NCBI RefSeq assembly: GCF_000247815.1
Contig: NC_021678.1
Span: 29,733,749 to 29,797,748 of the forward strand
Length of the DNA stretch: 64,000 bases
DNA from: Ficedula albicollis
Lineage: Eukaryota; Chordata; Aves; Passeriformes; Muscicapidae
Reading direction: 5' to 3'
Shown: positions 27,201 to 40,235 of the stretch, in pieces
How the letters are laid out: every line of letters begins with the position of its first letter
Position numbering within the stretch: the first letter of the stretch is position 1
Notes under the pieces: generated by a model
Databases searched by the model: none
What the model saw: only the letters and a program-made list of their open reading frames with translations
Told to the model about the DNA's origin: nothing
Translations under genes and position numbers: made by a program

Positions 27201-30200
27201 AGTAGAAAACACACCAAGTGAGGGGTGTTTTTTTCTAATCTACATACTCAGATGCAGCTAACCCTCATTAGCATCAGCTTTGTCTTCCTAGCAAGTTTCA
27301 GTGTCAATACATTGCCATCAAGTATCTAGAGAGGAAGCATTAATTATAAAAATACAACTGTGTGTGTGCCAACCAGAGCAGCAATCTGGCTTCTTGTGTT
27401 ACTCCTACCTAGAGATCAGAGGGTGGAAAGTAGCAAGGATGACAGCATTGCTAGAAAAGAGGGATGGGTGTGATGCAGACAGTACCCACTGTGCATTAAC
27501 ATATGCTATTGTATATGGACACCAGGGCTGATACTCACTCTGGGCTGTCCCAGTCAGAAGTGAACTAAATGGGCTTAAGAGATGTTCAGCACAGGCTAAG
27601 CCTCTCTAGTGCTTGAGAGCAGCATCCTCAGAAGGGATTTGGGATGTCACTGTGCTGCTCCCACACAGTGACTGCAGACACCCCACAGCTGAGACTCTGT
27701 GCCAGATGAATGGAACTGCACTCCAGCAGCCTCTGCACACAACAAAGGGCAGCAGATGAGGAACGAGGACTTGCAGAGCACAGATGAGCAGATGTGCCTT
27801 GCTGGTGTGGAGATTATGTGGAGCTGAAGCTTTGCCAGTTGCTCTCTTTAAATGTCCATGGAACACCAGAGTCCAGACCCCTGTCACAGGGACATCAGCC
27901 AGCACAACTGGCATTTTAGGGGCTGTCCCTGTGACATGGACCCAGTTCAGCTCCCAGAGAGCAGAGCTCTCTCTCTCACTGAGGGCACTTACCAAAGAGC
28001 TGCACTGATACTAAATATAACATGAGCCACCAGCCTGAAGGTGAAAAGCCTCTGCCTAATTAATTATTCCTAAGTATTCTCATTAAGCTGTTCCTTGGGT
28101 ACAGACAGAATGTGTTTTTTATCTAAACCTATTTAGTTGTTAGCCCGTAACAATCTGATTTTCTTCTCTGCATATACCTGTGACAGAGTCCTTAGGAATA
28201 ATCAGGAAATCTTAATCAAAATTAACAGGGGGCTGGGTGAACTCTTGATGAGAGCAAGATTCTGCAAACAGGTACAAGAATTTCTCAAAGTTCAAAACCA
28301 CTATAAAAAAAGGGGTAATTGTTTTCTACTGAATTTGCATTTGGATTCTGAAATGTACACAAGCAGCTAGGTCCCTGCAGGAACAGACCTAAATTTCCCC
28401 TGAGAACCAGACAAATGCAGCGTGTAGAACAGCACCCCAACACAGAAATCATTATAGACCAGTCAAGACACATGCAACTCTTAATGCACAACTCTTCCTA
28501 CAGAAGGTAAGCCTTTGTAAAAACCATACTGAACGCTGCTCATCAGAACAGCTCTTTTTCAGAGACAGAGAAATTTTTTTTACATCTTTTTTTACATTTG
28601 TGCAGGCACAAATTTAGGAACGGGTTTTCACAAATTCTTGTAACTGCTTTGCTTTTGTCTGTGCACACCTGATTTATGTGCCCATTTATCCAACTTTCTG
28701 CACAAATTAGATACTTAGGGCTGCAATTAGCTTTTTAGAGCCTGCCCAGTACAGGTCTTACCTGCCACGCACATAACAAATTCAAATGCACACATTGCAA
28801 ATCTGAGCATGAATTCAGATCATCCAACTGTTTAGGGTCGTGTGTAACTTGTCTTGAATCAGGTTTCTTGAGACTTCTGAAAATGTCAATCTGGAAAACT
28901 ACAGCACCATGTAATGCAGTATTTAATAAATTACTGCCTGAATACCTAATTCTGTTTTAAGAAAGACATGAGGGAGGATAATCCTATAATTCTTTATGAA
29001 ACATGCTGAGTGAATCTATGAAAAATACTCTATATTATGCACATCAGTCAGTTTACCCATGACTCATAAAAAGAGCTAAACATGCAGGAGGGCTTAACCT
29101 GATGTGGGATTATTAGGCCAAGTTCACTGACTAGGAACAGGATTTGGTGTGAAATAGTCAGGCTCTCCTCCAAAGTACTGACTAAAACAAACATTTTACT
29201 CCTATTGATTTTGATGGCAAGGAACTGAAATGGGTGACAGTCTCATGTTCTGGAACTCAATAGCAAATTGAAAAATGCTGTAGAGTAGATGGTTTGAGGC
29301 AACATAAAGATTATTATTCAGGTAAGACAGCTGATTAGGAATCATGGGGACAAAAAGTAGGAGATAAAGGTGTGATTTATTCCCAGTATTTAAAAGCAGA
29401 AACAAAAATTAAAGGTGGAACAAAAATTTCTCTTCAGCTGTTTTGTTATCATTAATTCTTTTATATTTGGAGTATAGATTAGCCAATTTGGTTAAAAGAC
29501 TTTTCATTTTCTGTCCTATAGACTTGGTTTGATTATTTGAAAAATTAATGAATGCTATGGGAAAGGTTTCAAATTGTAACTCTTCAACACTGTACTATTT
29601 GTGCAGCTATGCTGCCTCGTCAGCAATGTATGGGTTAGAATGATTACTTATTATTGCATTCTAATTTCCACTGGGCTTTTCTGTGTTTCATTTGCTGGTG
29701 GTAACACAGAATAAACCATTCCTAAAAAGTCTTCTTTATTATTCCTGAAATGATTTTGATCATATCTGCCACATAGCAACTGAGAGTCTGGGTAGTTTAT
29801 GTTTTAAGAATGTTAAGTCTCTGGGTTACACAGAAATATCAAAGAATGGTGTGCATACATGTAAGGGGTAATGGATAATTACAATGTACACTTAAGGATA
29901 ATTGCAATATGCACAACTGTGGAGTTATTCCATTTTTACAAGTGTATAAACAAAAGCAGAATTTGATTAGGTTGTGTGATTGCCTCTTTAAAATCAAATG
30001 ACTTTATATGCATAAACATACTTCAGGTACTTGGGTTTGCTGTTGGCAGAGGAAGGCAATGTATCCTCCTTAATCAAGGATAAGGAAGCAGGGTTGATTC
30101 AGACATTTCACCCACATCAAAATGCAGACTGGCTCCAATCTCAGCTGCACCCAGGACAGGCACAACCCCCCTCTGCCCTTCACTGTGCCCTCTAGGGCAG

Positions 30201-30415
30201 CCCAGACAGTGAGGGCATGGACACCACTCCAGGACCATACAGGCTCAGCATCCTTCCAGCTCAGCCTAGTGCAGATTTTGGTTGGTTTTTTTCCTCCTGA
30301 ATCTGTATTTAGCCATTAAATCATGAGAGGAAATACAGAAAAATAATATAAATAACTTTCATAGCAGATTAAGTCTATGAGTCAGTTGAGTGTCCAAACA
30401 TTACAGAATGGACCT

Positions 30416-30541
30416 GCAAGAAGAAAGGACAAAACAGCCCAAACCAAAAGGAAAGAAAACCCACAAGCAAACAAAAACCACACAAAAAGGAAAAACAGCA
30501 AAACAAACAAACCAACCGACCAAAAACAGACAGGAAAAGGA
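30416..30541. repeat. 126-nt T-free A-rich tract
   Basis: No T occurs in this run on the plus strand; it is built of AAAC, AAAG and CAAA-like words. The GFRA1 transcript strand is therefore A-free, U-rich and pyrimidine-rich. Confidence 0.9.
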
Positions 30542-33500
30542 TGGAATGAGGACTAATGGCTAACTGGAAGTGAGGTTTCAGATGCTTCAGGTGTAGATAT
30601 GTCTGTCAGTGAACATAAGACCATGAACTCTAATCGACACTTTTCTGTAGGATTAGACAAAATATGATCAACCACTTGTCCCAAAAAAGAGCAAAGGAAA
30701 CAGCTCATCTATGGAAACAACATGCTGATCACTAAGATAGTGTCCAGTAGTGTCTGCAAGACTTCAAGAGCCACCAAGGGTGACAGTAAATGAGAAAATT
30801 ACAGCACAATGTGAATGCAGTTCCCATCTGTGAGCTCTTCCCTATACTCATATACCCAAGGAGTCACAGAAATCTCAGGAAACAACACTTTTGGGAAAAG
30901 ACTCTGGGGCAGGCAGCCCCACACCCCAACTCCAGGATCTAGGAACATTTCTGTCACCTCTGGGGATTTCAGGGAACATAACCTGAGACAAGACAAAGCC
31001 CTTGACACTGCACCAGGACTGTGCACAGCTCATCAGGGTCCCTCTCAGCAATCTTCTCCTCCAGGGAATGAGGAGGTTGTACAACAAATTGCTGCCCTGT
31101 TCCCCTAAACTCTCACCCCATCTGCACCATCCCCTTCCAAGGCACAGAAGGCTGGTAATTCATAAAACTCTCTGCATCTGTGACTAAAATGCTCCACTAT
31201 CCAGAATTATTCAGCTCCACACTGTCATTTGTCCTAAGCCATCATACTACAAAACAAAATTGTCAATACCACTTCAATAAAAGTGTTTAAAAGTAGTTTT
31301 CAATTATCGAAGTCTTGTGAAATCCTTCTGCTTACCTAGGAAAGAACAATTCTTTGCAAAAATGGCAGAACTGATAAAGATTTTATTTGTTAAACTTCAA
31401 TCTATTCTGGCAACTGCTGAGCTATTTTCATACCTTAGCAAGAAACATCTCACTATTGACAACATTATCTGATATAGCTCTAGTCTTTTACTTTGGTTTT
31501 CCTCATGAATCTCTGTGGATGTATTTTTTTGAGGATAATCTAGTGCATTAGCACAGTTTATAACAGTAAAGTATTTATTGTTTCTGAAGCAGTCAAATAC
31601 ACTATGTGGTTTTCAGAACAAAAAGAGGCTATAAGGTGATAGCTGCACTGAAGTTAACAGAAATTAATTGGGTTTTTAAGGCCAAGAGTAACTTTTCATT
31701 ATGAGTCTCTGGAATAACTAGTATGATGGGATTTTGGTGTATAATAAGGACTACTTGAAAGCTATTTTTGTTTAAAAAAAAAAGTATTCAAGATTTCAAG
31801 GCTTCTACTCTTGGTTTCTGTTCCATTAGAAACCTGGTGGCACAATCACTTTTGCCTACTTTGGCTTGGTATCAGGGGCAGCCTGCTGGCATAACCAGAG
31901 CTTCTTTCACTCCAGCAAGTGCAGATGGGAGCAGAGCCATGACTAAAACCTAATATTTGCTAATAGCAAACAATATGTCTTAAACAAAGCACTTTGTCAG
32001 GTCCCATAAAGGCACAATATATTCTGAACTCTACTTCCAAAGGCAATATGATTAAACATGTACCATCACAATGCAATGACCTAGAATTTTTATTGGTAGT
32101 AGTTATGCCTTAAAATTAATTTATAATACTGCACTCCATTTTATGGCTGTTTTTTGCAGACTATAGTGAGCTATCTGTTTTAAAAGGGAAATACATGATG
32201 GACTAGGTATTTGATTGAGAACTAGAGTTGGCTGACATTAGGAGTATCTTCAATATGATGAAGAACCACATAAAGTAATAACAAGGGCTATGAATAGTTT
32301 GATTTGGCTTATCTGATGTGATCCAATTCTGGTTTATTCTAGCACTTTGTATTTCTGTGGTATTCTTGTAAGAGGATATCCATGTGAAACATAGAAACAA
32401 CTATGTGTTAGGGGAACACTGCAATTGCAAATCTGCTTTTAGTAGCAATACTTTGCAAAATTCTTTCTGAGGATAAAAGCTGTAATCTGTCCATAGAAAT
32501 TTCAATTTTCTGTAAAAGTGTGTAGTGCATTTTCATAAAGCTGCATTTTTGTAAGTCATTAAATTGGTTTTTAGTAACCTCATACTCATTTTCAATTGAA
32601 CAATTATTAAACTATAAAACAAAATTGCACAATTCCTAAAACTGTAGTCTGGAGTTTTACAGTCTGCTATAAAGTGCTGTATTATTATAATACACTAAAG
32701 ATGCTCAGACTATTAAAACTTTTTTTTTTAAATGAACCATAAAATATTTTATCATTGATGAAATAATTCTGAGGTATTATGCTCTTCAGCAGTATACATG
32801 CAAAATATTTTGGTCTCATGAAAAGCATGCTAATCAAAAAACCACAATTTAAACTGTAATTCTAATATGCAACATAAACCATGTCACTGTCTTTCAGGAA
32901 CAGGAGTTTATTACGCCCAACTTCAAACATTAAAAATCAGAATATTGATCATTAAATATAAGGTCCAGTCTTACAGACAGATCTCCATGCCAAAGAGACT
33001 GAGTGCTAAGCACTGGTGATAACAACAGAGATGTGATGACCTTCCTGTTGTAAAGTTTTCACCTGTATTTCACTCCACAAATCATGACTGATGTTGTAAG
33101 GGGGCCTGATGTCCAACTCAGAAGTTCAACCAAGCCTGGTAAATGAAAACAATTTTTTCCTGGCTACTGATGGCTGAGGTCTCATAGCAACACTGACAGT
33201 GGTATGATGTGTCTGAGCCATGGGTTTGATCCTTGGCTACATCCTCACACTGTTCCTCTCCATTCAAAAGTGAGGCAAAGCACTCCCTGTACTTAGAAAT
33301 TAATCAGCTGTATGAATCACATTTTTATCTTCAGCAGGATTTCAACAAACTTGAAAACAACCTATCTTGTGTGGTGCTGGAATTCTCAGTCTTGCTCTGA
33401 GTGGGAGCTCCTGCACGACCATGAATACGTCCAGGTGTACCTGTACATTCCCTGCAAACCTGCCCCTGGCACTGGGAGCCACTGTTTGCACAGCAAGGCA

Positions 33501-36334
33501 GCTGGGCTGGGGCTGCTTTCCTGCCTAAGAGCACCAGGATTTCCACACAGACTGAAAACCTCCACCACTATGGTCCCCTCACCTCTGGATCTTGCAGGAC
33601 TGATGCAGTAATGACTACAGTCTCAAGGAATTGTACATCCACACTTTTTGAGGACCCACTCCAGCATGGTGCTGAAGAAAACCAGGATTAACCTCACTGA
33701 AACCAGTGTCAATGAAATCAATGAACAAAGCAGCATCTGTTGTGGTAAAAGGGAATTTCATTTAGCACTCCCCAAATCAGAAGTTTAAGATAAATTAGTC
33801 CTGGCCATCAGATCTTAATCTGTATACACAAAGCATTCAAGACTTCTTTAGGTACAAGGGAATTGCCACTAAAACAAATTATACACATTGCTTTTTTAAC
33901 AGAAAAGCTGCCAATAGGTGTTCTCTAAATCACTTGTACCAGCAGGCTGACCCCATTATGTCAACTAATCCTGGAAATACAGGAGGTAGATTTAAATCTT
34001 TTCATAGAAAACGTTTTTTTTCCTATTTTCTTCTGGTTCTGTCACAGCATTGAGAGTTTTATATTGCTGTCCATCTTTTGCCCCAGGTTGTATCTTTCTT
34101 TGTAGTTGCAAATCCCAGAGGAAGAGACCCAAGCAGGACTCTTCCAAGGCATGGAGCAAGCAGGGAATTTGAAAAATCAGTGCTTGTTTATCACAAATTG
34201 AAAAAGTTCACGGGCTGTGTGAAGGGATCAGGGAAGGAGGGTGCCAGGTGTGTATGGCTGAGTTGATACTGGTGCTCAGGGGATAAAACAAGCTTTGTCT
34301 GTACCCCAGGGCTCCACCTCAGCAGTTGTGCCATTCCCTCACCTACACAGTGCCTGTGCTTCCTGCCCACGTTCACCCACCACCCAATTACCAGCCCATG
34401 GAAACCCACACCTGCTGTGTCCTGATCCTCAGAAAACTACACTGGAACTTTCAACTCTCTCCAAACATTCACATAATGCTTTCAAATAATGGGATTTAGC
34501 ACCTGGGAAGCAGCATTAAGCAATTATAGAGGGTAGTTAAACCACCAGATTAGCAGCTCCCTGCACAGTGCTGAAGGGCTGCACAGACACATCTACATGG
34601 CAAAAGCAGAGTCATTTCCAGTCTGAGTCACGTGTAAGTCCTGCTCTCCTCAGAGTACTGTGAGCCCTCTCTCCTGTTTTTTGTCCTACGGTTCACCATT
34701 ATAAAAATTTTTTTAATACTAGTATTACATGAATTTGTGGAAGAGCAGCTTGCATTATGACCCACATGTACTATAAACACTCATTGATCTTACACACAAA
34801 TAGAAAGAATTGACACACTTAAGTATCCAGATTTCTCTTTTCCCGTGTTCCCCACAAAATGTTTGATATTTTCAATTCCTATCTCATAATTTTAAAATTT
34901 TGCTGCTGAGAGCACAAGAACATTTACATATTGGACTTGTCTTCAGTCCAGAGGGCCATGTACCTCGATTATATCTGTCCATTGCTACATTCTTCAAAAG
35001 CACAAAAACCTTAATTTCTCTTTGAATGCTTAACATCCAAAGCAAGAGCAAGACATAATAAATATGAGAAAACAAAGTATAGAGCTAGCTAGCAAAACTT
35101 TGATGCATATATTTACTTAAGTGTCCTTCACCATCTTGACTTCGACAATTTTTGTCTTTTGCAAAATATCCTTTAAAATACTACAGAAAACCCAGAGTGA
35201 AAGTCTTAGTTTTTTATTTATCTCTGTGATGACCCAGGAACAACTGCTCTAATCTATCACTTGAGATTCATTTCATTACCATCCTTCAAGTCCATCCATC
35301 TCTCCTAAATGCAAAGGCAGCCTTTTTTTGAAGAATACATGGTGTGAGCAGACAGCCAAACTCATTCTTTTGTCCCTTTCAAATAATCCAACATGATGGT
35401 TCAGGCAGTGGGGGTAGAACATGAGACTGGAAGACCAGAACCATTTTTTGACTGGCATACTGAATGCAAGTTATGACTGAAAATGAAGGATTAACATATA
35501 TGTCACTTAAATAGAAAACATTAGAGTGAAGCTACCAGAAAAAAAAAGGATAGGGTTGGCAATTACTTAATAAAATCTGCCTGTATAAGGAACATGCTGT
35601 CAGGATTCATCTTCCTTGTTGTTCACAATATTTTATGTTATTTTTATGTGGTGCTGAGGATCCTTTGCAAGATGTCAAGCACTTCAAATATACTTAAATT
35701 TAGCACTTCGTATAAACCTAACTACTATTTACTGTGTTTAGCAAATTCTGTTAGAAGTCAGATTCATAAGAAGAGTTTAGAGGATTCTTGACAAAATTAA
35801 GCATCTTCCTGGCAAAGACAGAATGCTGATTTAATTGAGGGACAGAAAAAATGAGTATCTTACAGAATCTGTGCATATGTAAACATAAAGTCAGCAGATA
35901 TCAGAAATAAACATTTTTTCTGTATGAATTTGAAATAAGAAAATACCCCATAATAGGATGAATTGCAAATTCTCATAGCAACGATAAGTTCAAACGAAGA
36001 ACAACTTCTAAACAGCATCACTAAAACAAACATTACTTTAAAGTCCAAATCTACAACAGCTTTTTGAAATAAATATTGAGTACAGGCAAACAGAGTATCT
36101 CATATTTTCTTTAAGCATTCACCACTTTTCTCATTCCCACGTTTGCTTGTGCAGGAGAATGTGGCACAGCAACAAAACCATCAGTGCACTCCTGCCCAGA
36201 GTATGACCATTCTGAACAAGTCAGAAAGAAATTTATCAAAAATTGCAAAAATTGCAAGTGGTGCTCTTGGCAGATTGGGTTAGTGCCCTGTATTTTACAG
36301 CCCTGGGAGGCTGCTATTTGCTCGTTTCTGTGGC

Positions 36335-36444
36335 ATATTATACTAATCAATCACTTCCTGCTCTTTCTTCCCTTGCTGTATTTATTTCAATGATAATTTA
36401 TACTAATCAATCACTTCCTGCTCTTTCTTCCTTCCCTGTATTTT
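36335..36444. repeat. 60-bp-period tandem duplication
   Basis: TATACTAATCAATCACTTCC then TGCTCTTTCTTCC is repeated exactly 60 nt apart, with a few changes in the 3' part of each copy. Confidence 0.92.
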
Positions 36445-38796
36445 TAAACCCACCAGAATATGCAGCCCTGTTGCATCTCAGTGACCATTTCCTTAGCCCC
36501 TCTCTCTGCCATCGTCTTTTTGTGCTGAGACCGATGCTTGTAATCTGACTTTTGATAGTGCTCAGGCTATATTGCCTTTTAGAAACCTTTCAGCTCAGCT
36601 GCTAAGCATATAAAAAAGCTTTTGGCTGCACTAGTTCATGTTTTGAAAACACTACAAAGGCATATTTTCATGGGAAGAGAGGCTTGGAATGAATACCCTT
36701 CTCCAAGTGCAATATAAGTACCAGTTCTTTTATAAAATTTGCATTAGGCTTTAAGTCTCACATGCAAAGTGGCACCATACTGTCCAAAAAAACATAGGTT
36801 TCTTTTTTAAAAATTGTGGGCTTGTTTTGGCTCTGTTCATAAGTTACTTTTTGAAAAATGCATTAAAATATTAGAGCTTTGTTCTTTGTGTTTCAGTTCT
36901 GACAGAAGGAAGTGGTAGGCACAGAATATTGTGCTTCACAGGAATAAAACTGCTTGGTTCACATAACTTCAGTGACCTTTTAGTGCAGACTTTATCTACA
37001 GATTCTACCAAACAGCAGAGATCATTCATTTAAAGGAACCTATTTTCCCTACAGACCTTTACTTCTTGTGCCAAGTACACTGGGGGGTACACTTGAAGTC
37101 ACAGCAGAGCTTTAAACCAGAGCTGATAAACTCATGTGGGATGTGACTTCAAAAAGCCAGAGTAACAGGAGAAAGGCTGGGGAAGAATTTAAGTCATTTT
37201 CAAAACACAGGAACATCTATTCAGGCTTAAGGAACATTTGCAAATTGAAGTGAATCCAATGGGATTTGTGATCACTTGCCATTTCTTCAGTTCTTTATTT
37301 ATTATGTGTACTTTGGTAGCATCTGGAGGCCTTACTCTACAGGGGGCTGTACAAACACTGAAGGAAAATGTGATCTCTCCCATAACACAACTTTTTAATA
37401 TAACATGAAGTGACTCAATAATATCCCATCAAGGTCTTGTTCTAAATGCAAGATATTCCAAGTTTTGGGTTTAAAAGGCTGCACTTCTTTCAGCATACTC
37501 TGTTTGGTTAAATGACTATTGCAAATAGCAATATATGCCTCCAAACATCTCTCTTATCAATAACTTACAATAACGAATGCACAGATGTGAAAAGCAGAAT
37601 TAAAACAGAAGGACCTAAACTCAGCACCATCTATCATTAACCCCCTATATTTTGTGACTCTGTAATGTCCCTTATGTTGATGCAGATACCATTTTCCAAT
37701 GCAAAATAGATGCAGGAACTGGAAAAGGATGAAAGAGAGTGAGCGGTGCAGGAAAAATTAAGCAAAACATATTTCTCAGAAATAAAACATTTCTGGTTCA
37801 GTGCACACGGAACCATTTAATATTAAGAAAAAAAAATTAGTTTTTTTATAGGGAAGTGAAAAATCAATGCTTTTAACAGTGAAATCCAGAAAAATGTATC
37901 TTAATATCAGCTGAGACCTTAAAGCTTGGACACTTCCATTTGTGTCACATAGCAATTTTCCTTCTGCAAAGACAAAAATAAACAGGACAAGCTGATCAAT
38001 CCCTGCCTGACCTAATTTTGCATTTAAACCACCAGAAACTTTTATAGCCCGATTCTAATCTGGCCTAAGGATGTTTACATTTTACATTTCCTGCTACCCT
38101 TTTGCTGCCCTGATTTTGATGTTGTCTCCTGCCCAAGTCCTTCAATCTTTCAAAGAGCTGCTAAAACTGTCTTCAGCAAACAGTGAGCCTCTAAATCCAG
38201 AATCAATGATCCACTATCAATAGCCTAATTTAAGTGTCAAAGAGAATTGCTACAGCCATTGGCCAAAATCTGACAATGACCTTGACCTCAGTTCAGGAGA
38301 GTGCCTGATTCAAAATAGTTTCATAGTGTCCAGCTCCTTCAACATGTAGCTTGTAGCATCACATGTTCTCTAATATCCAGACCTACTCAGCCAAAAAACC
38401 TTCTTGAGTTTAATGGCAGCAACATTAGAAAGCAGGCAGAAGGACATGCTAGCTCACATTAAGGTTTTCTCTGAATTAGGAATACTCGAGGGATTAATTT
38501 AAACTGACATATCCTGGCAGGATTCAGAGAGCACCACATTCGTATTCAAACCTGTGATAAGAAATTAAACACCATCCCCTGTTCCTGAGTCAGCAAGGCA
38601 ATAAAGTCCACTTTGAGATATGCAAGTTTCTGATTTGAAATAAGTGATAGCTCACAACATATGCAGCTTGTAACTACACCATGGGAATAAACAGATATTC
38701 CAATTTAGGTAGGCATCTAGTTAAGCAGTGGGAGACTACTCAAAAGAATCTATGAAAAACTTTCATTTCTGCACAAGAAGTACAAAACTCTCTTAC

Positions 38797-38975
38797 CTGC
38801 AGGTTTGCACATGCTGGTGAGTCATTGTGGGAGGGTATTTCGTTGTTGGTGGTCTCTGACCCTGTGTTTTTAAGTCTGGAAGCTGTTGTAGTTGTGGCTG
38901 TAGTGGTCTGTACTGGTAAGATTGGCTGCCAGACATTCACATCAGTGCCATTGCCAAAGGCCTGAATTGCATTTT
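38797..38975 (-). CDS. GFRA1: GFRA1 internal exon, post-D3 Thr-rich hinge
   Basis: Minus-strand coding exon of 179 nt: 2 nt completing a Lys codon, then 59 codons from NAIQAFGNGTDVNVWQP to ACANLQ. The acceptor is ttttcacag and the donor gtaaga, in phase 0. NAIQAFGNG is near-universal in GFRA1/2; the WQP..PVQTTTATTTTA stretch is specific to GFRA1. NGT is an N-glycosylation sequon at the same place as the mammalian NGS. The run TTTATTTT and the Ser/Asn-rich segment after it form an extended hinge between D3 and the membrane anchor, likely O-glycosylated (inference). The segment between ASRLKN and ACANLQ is the most diverged part compared with mammals. Reading through the donor gives an in-frame stop at 38740, so intron retention would remove the GPI signal. 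Confidence 0.97.
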
Positions 38976-39054
38976 CTGTGAAAATAAATTACAGGCAATT
39001 TTCTATTTCTAAAAAAAAAAGGCAAAAAGCAGAACTGAGTTGGTTTTTATTGCC

Positions 39055-39073
39055 ATTATTATTATTATTATTA
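39055..39073. repeat. (ATT)n microsatellite near a splice acceptor
   Basis: Six ATT units, reading AAT on the transcript strand, 80-98 nt upstream of the acceptor of the 38797-38975 exon. Confidence 0.85.
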
Positions 39074-40086
39074 CATTTAAAATGTGTATTTATAGAAACT
39101 CAATTTTATGCTGAAAGATGTGTGTTATTTTTGAACCTATCAGAAACATGAACTGAAAATCTGAGGTCACATAATCATTTGGTGCAGTCTTGTCTTTGCA
39201 ACGTTTCTAGTAATTCTTGACAAAAGCTTTAGGACTTACCATAATCATATCTGATACCACCCAAAAGACTCAAAAATTTACTTTCAAGATTTAAAATATT
39301 CTTTTTGAATGTCATGTCCTAATTCAGACAGGTGAAGTTACAGAGTAAACTAAAAACAGAGAATAGGATAAATATTTATTTCTACAGCTTGCTGTAGTAA
39401 AACTAATATGCCTATAACTATAAAATAGTTTAACTAAGGCAATCTTTTCCTTACCATTTTCAATCAAAATCTGCATAATTGGGTGAGGGAAACATGGTTA
39501 AACTAAAACTTTAGAATATAAAAGTTAAAAAGCTTATCACAGTTTCACAGGATTAAAGAGTGTGTTTATAGCAAGAGTAAATTGGTTGGAGTTTTTTATA
39601 AACAAATAGAAAAACAGTTCTTAATCAGGTCTTTGGGGATTCAACAAGGATTTGGGGATTTCTTATTTCAAATTCTTTGTACAAGAAATCAAACAATTTC
39701 ACTGGGGACTAATATGTGGAAGTTATTAACACTTCTTCTCAGTGGCATTCCTTGCCTTATAAAATCATTTACATGTAATTTTCTTCTGAAAAAGATGTAT
39801 TTTATTTTGATATTAGTTCTCAGAACTTCAACATGCAAAGAGAAGAGCTGGTAAAGGGCACCAGAATGAGCTGCATTAATGAAGACAAAGTGGGAAGAGG
39901 GACATGATAAGTTTTCTTGTGTTTCCCTGAATAAGGCAATATCAAAAGCAGTATTTCCTAAAATCATGGTAATTGTTTGTTTCCACCGTTGCAAGAATGG
40001 TCACAGAAATACCTGCAATCCTTCTAGTTTTCAAAGTAACAAGTGGCCTTTACAATTAGTCTTCTTCAATTATTTCATACCATCAT

Positions 40087-40138
40087 ACTTGATGATCCTC
40101 ATGAGTCTCTTCCAGCTTGAGATATTCTATGATTTCAT
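40087..40138 (+). mobile_element. CR1 3' terminal fragment, inverted neighbour
   Basis: CTTGATGATCCTCATGAGTC and CTTCCAGCTTGAGATATTCT followed by ATGATTTCATG resemble the 3' end of another CR1 subfamily in plus orientation. Its 3' end abuts the 3' end of the minus-strand CR1 at 40139. Confidence 0.7.
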
Positions 40139-40235
40139 GACAGAATCACAGAATTGTTTGGGTTGAGGGAACCTTTCAAGGTCTTCTAGTCCAACCTCCC
40201 TGCAATGAGCAACTTTAGCTAGATCACTGTTGTAC
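40139..40235 (-). mobile_element. CR1 retrotransposon 3' end fragment
   Basis: Plus strand reads AGAATCACAGAATTGTTTGG then GTTGAGGGAACCTTTC and CTAGTCCAACCTCCCTGC, the reverse complement of the avian CR1 3' terminus. The element's 3' end is at about 40139 and it fades into unrelated sequence near 40235. Confidence 0.85.

Larger units (their letters stand above)
16101..38796 (-). other. GFRA1: GFRA1 intron of 22.7 kb
   Basis: Intron between the hinge exon and the 57-nt exon. No convincing coding sequence on either strand: the reading frames present are short, lack family similarity and are not flanked by paired splice sites. It contains simple repeats (20317-20380, 21940-21967, 24183-24206), a T-free A-rich tract (30416-30541) and a 60-bp tandem duplication (36335-36444). 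GC-richer islets occur at about 23530-23740, 24240-24600 and 27600-28000, without an identified function. Confidence 0.9.

Noticed and set aside
38740..38796. Read-through of the hinge exon as an alternative soluble C-terminus
   Set aside because: It gives 19 extra codons with no hydrophobic tail and no nearby AATAAA on the transcript strand; simple intron retention is always formally possible.
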